From: Streptomyces sp. NBC_01351
GTDB lineage: Bacteria; Actinomycetota; Actinomycetes; Streptomycetales; Streptomycetaceae
Assembly (NCBI RefSeq): GCF_036237315.1
Contig: NZ_CP108357.1
Coordinates: forward strand, 1 to 64,000
Direction of reading: 5' to 3'
DNA length: 64,000 bases
Part shown: piece by piece, positions 62,577 through 64,000 of the stretch
Layout: every line of letters begins with the position of its first letter
Numbering within the stretch: position 1 is the first letter of the stretch
Notes under the pieces: generated by a model
Seen by the model: the letters and a program-made list of their open reading frames with translations, nothing else
The model's database searches: none
What the model was told of the DNA's origin: nothing
Translations under genes and position numbers: made by a program

Positions 62577-62815
62577 TTGGGTTATTGCGCAGATGAAGAA
62601 ACGGCTCCATGAGCCGAAGCTCAGGACCCGGGTGGTACCGGAAACTGAGCAGGCCGGTCCGGGTGGTAAATCCGGTCGGCAGACGGGCCGCGTAAGCGCC
62701 GACAGAGGGTGGCTAGTCCACTCCTAGGCGCGCGGCCGATGGCCGCTAGGTCATCCCATCCCCCTTGAATCGGAGGTTGGCGTCAGCATGCCCACACGTG
62801 GCTGCGTGCGTGAGG

Positions 62816-63082
62816 TCAGCCCGCATCGGGCACCTCCACCGCTTCTGGGTGCTTCTCGGCCAGTCGACGAAGGAGACGGGCATAAGCATCACGCCAAGGC
62901 TGGCGGGGCTCTGTCTGGCCCGACTCCCAGCGCAAGATCGTCAGACGCTTCACCTGGAGCGCATCGGCCAGCTGTTGCTGTGTCAGGCCATCTGCGAGGC
63001 GGAGTTGTCTCCGGACGGGCGGAGCGGGAAGGTCGGGGTCGCGGTCGACCAAGGCATCAACGGCCTTGTTCAGATCCGACAT
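62816..63082 (-). CDS. XRE-family HTH regulator, 88 aa
   Basis: The small protein has LRLADGLTQQQLADALQVKR LTILRWESGQTEPR, a textbook XRE helix-turn-helix (residues ~28-62), with a helical C-terminus. The start is ATG 63082 (MSDLNKAVDALVDRDPD) with GGGGAGG 5' on the minus strand. It could repress itself or a neighbour. No partner gene is adjacent. Intergenic sequence 63083-63405 (~320 bp) shows no gene and should hold both divergent promoters. Confidence 0.85.
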   Translation of the reverse strand: MSDLNKAVDALVDRDPDLPAPPVRRQLRLADGLTQQQLADALQVKRLTILRWESGQTEPRQPWRDAYARLLRRLAEKHPEAVEVPDAG

Positions 63083-63405
63083 CAGAAACCTCCCCTAGCC
63101 AACACTGATGCTGTGAAAGATACATGAAGGCGGTGATCTTCGGTACCGCAAACGAGCGTGTTCCCGCTTGAGACGCCGACCACCCCCACCCGACTCGACA
63201 CCCTTCGCTGACGATCTCTCTATCCTGACCTGAAAACGGCCAGTTCACCGCCGTAGGGCCCTCAAATCCCAACAGATTTAGGGCAGTAGTTCCAGCGCGC
63301 TTCGACAAGGAATTCGAACCCTCCCGCGTGGTGGGAAAGTGGACCGCAAAGTGTCCCGCCATACGGGATGCCCACCAGCCGCGAGAACGTCAACGGGTAG
63401 GGTCC

Positions 63406-64000
63406 ATGCCCGTGCACCGCCTTGCGATCTTCGACCTGGACGACACGCTGATCGACCGGCGGTCGGCGGTCGGCAGTGCCGTCGCCAGCCTCTGCCTTGC
63501 ACGCGACTACGAGCCAGCCGTCGAGCAGTGGCTGCGCGCCGAGCTGGCCGATCGCGCGAACCCCGCGGACTTCGCCCGACTCAGCACGGTCTTCAGGCTG
63601 CAGGAGCCGGCAGAGGAACTCTGGCAGGAGTACGTCGACCTCATGGGCGCCTTCGCCGCATGCCGCCCAACCGTCCTCGAAGGGCTGGCCCAACTTCGCG
63701 CAGCAGCATGGACGATCGGCATCGCCACTAACGGCCCCAGCGATATCCAGCGTGCCAAGCTCGCCGCGACCGGAATCACCGAGCTGGTCGAGGGCATCGC
63801 GGTCTCCGGCGACATCGACGCCCGGAAACCTGATAGGCGACTCTTTGACCTCGCGGCTACCCGCTGCGGCCGACGACTCTCCGACGGCGGCTGGATGATC
63901 GGCGACAATCCAGCCGGTGACATCGAGGGCGGGCGCCGAGCGGGCCTGCGCACTATCTGGATCCGCGGCCGAAGCTGGCCCGACCCGCTCGCAGAGCCGC
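63406..64000 (+). CDS. HAD-superfamily hydrolase, 3' end cut by the window
   Basis: From ATG 63406 the visible 198 codons read MPVHRLAIFDLDDTLIDRRS, with the HAD motif I (DLDDT) at the start. Motif II follows in WTIGIATNGPSD and motif III/IV in ARKPDRRLFDLAATRC and GGWMIGDNPAGDIEGGRRAG. All catalytic Asp and the Lys are present, so it should be an active phosphatase-type hydrolase. The reading frame is still open at the window end, and the substrate is not predictable. Confidence 0.88.
   Translation, partial: MPVHRLAIFDLDDTLIDRRSAVGSAVASLCLARDYEPAVEQWLRAELADRANPADFARLSTVFRLQEPAEELWQEYVDLMGAFAACRPTVLEGLAQLRAAAWTIGIATNGPSDIQRAKLAATGITELVEGIAVSGDIDARKPDRRLFDLAATRCGRRLSDGGWMIGDNPAGDIEGGRRAGLRTIWIRGRSWPDPLAEP

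Overview
The window is high-GC DNA with Streptomyces-type codon use: G/C-rich third positions, many GTG starts and 4-nt ATGA/GTGA gene overlaps. The gene content is accessory rather than core. It has a plasmid-type primase-polymerase and superfamily 3 helicase pair next to repeat-rich non-coding DNA, a DciA/DUF721-like gene coupled to a Rep-like winged-helix gene, several toxin-antitoxin pairs, secreted and surface proteins, two unusual sigma-factor operons, and many decayed genes. A large Streptomyces plasmid or a chromosome-arm/integrative region fits best. No rRNA, tRNA or CRISPR array was seen.

Layout. 1-1300: hairpin-rich DNA with a duplicated ~215-bp block around one hypothetical gene. 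1.5-4.3 kb: three secreted proteins, one collagen-like. 4.5-7.5 kb: a regulator remnant, a membrane protein, and a two-gene unit with an XRE-ImmA/IrrE protein. 7.8-10.4 kb: a coupled small protein / sigma factor / TPR-IclR-like operon. 10.6-14.8 kb: secreted HNH nuclease, decayed resolvase, frameshifted tnpB with an omega-RNA-like tail, and a small secreted protein. 15-20.7 kb: small plasmid-type genes, the helicase and PrimPol genes, and AGTCCCT iterons upstream of PrimPol. 21-29 kb: small hypothetical genes, a RelE/DUF6247 toxin-antitoxin pair, a membrane-protein/helical-repeat pair, a caspase-like protein, and several frameshifted genes.

29-44.6 kb is a surface-protein region. It holds a delta-60/DUF11/RTX-repeat protein, a 2.1-kilo-residue RHS/YD-repeat protein followed by a putative lipoprotein with no canonical start, and a divergent 1.4-kilo-residue lectin/LamG-type secreted protein. 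A small membrane-protein gene followed by a strong inverted repeat occurs three times around these genes, with two copies broken. 44.9-46.4 kb is a second small protein / sigma / partner operon.

47-53.5 kb: coiled-coil protein and an XRE / GNAT / decayed gene / Nudix / Nudix operon. 53.6-59.4 kb looks like a defence or modification cluster: a PIN-domain toxin-antitoxin pair with a 24-bp palindromic operator, a TIGR02391 protein, a TcmP-like protein converging on a DUF5131 (three-Cys motif) protein, and a protein with five zinc-ribbon repeats joined to a GIY-YIG-like domain. 59.5-62.6 kb is the DciA-like/Rep-like pair with repeats upstream. An XRE regulator and a HAD hydrolase cut by the window edge close the window.

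All functional statements come from reading motifs by eye. No database search was possible, and family names given for hypothetical proteins are recognition calls.
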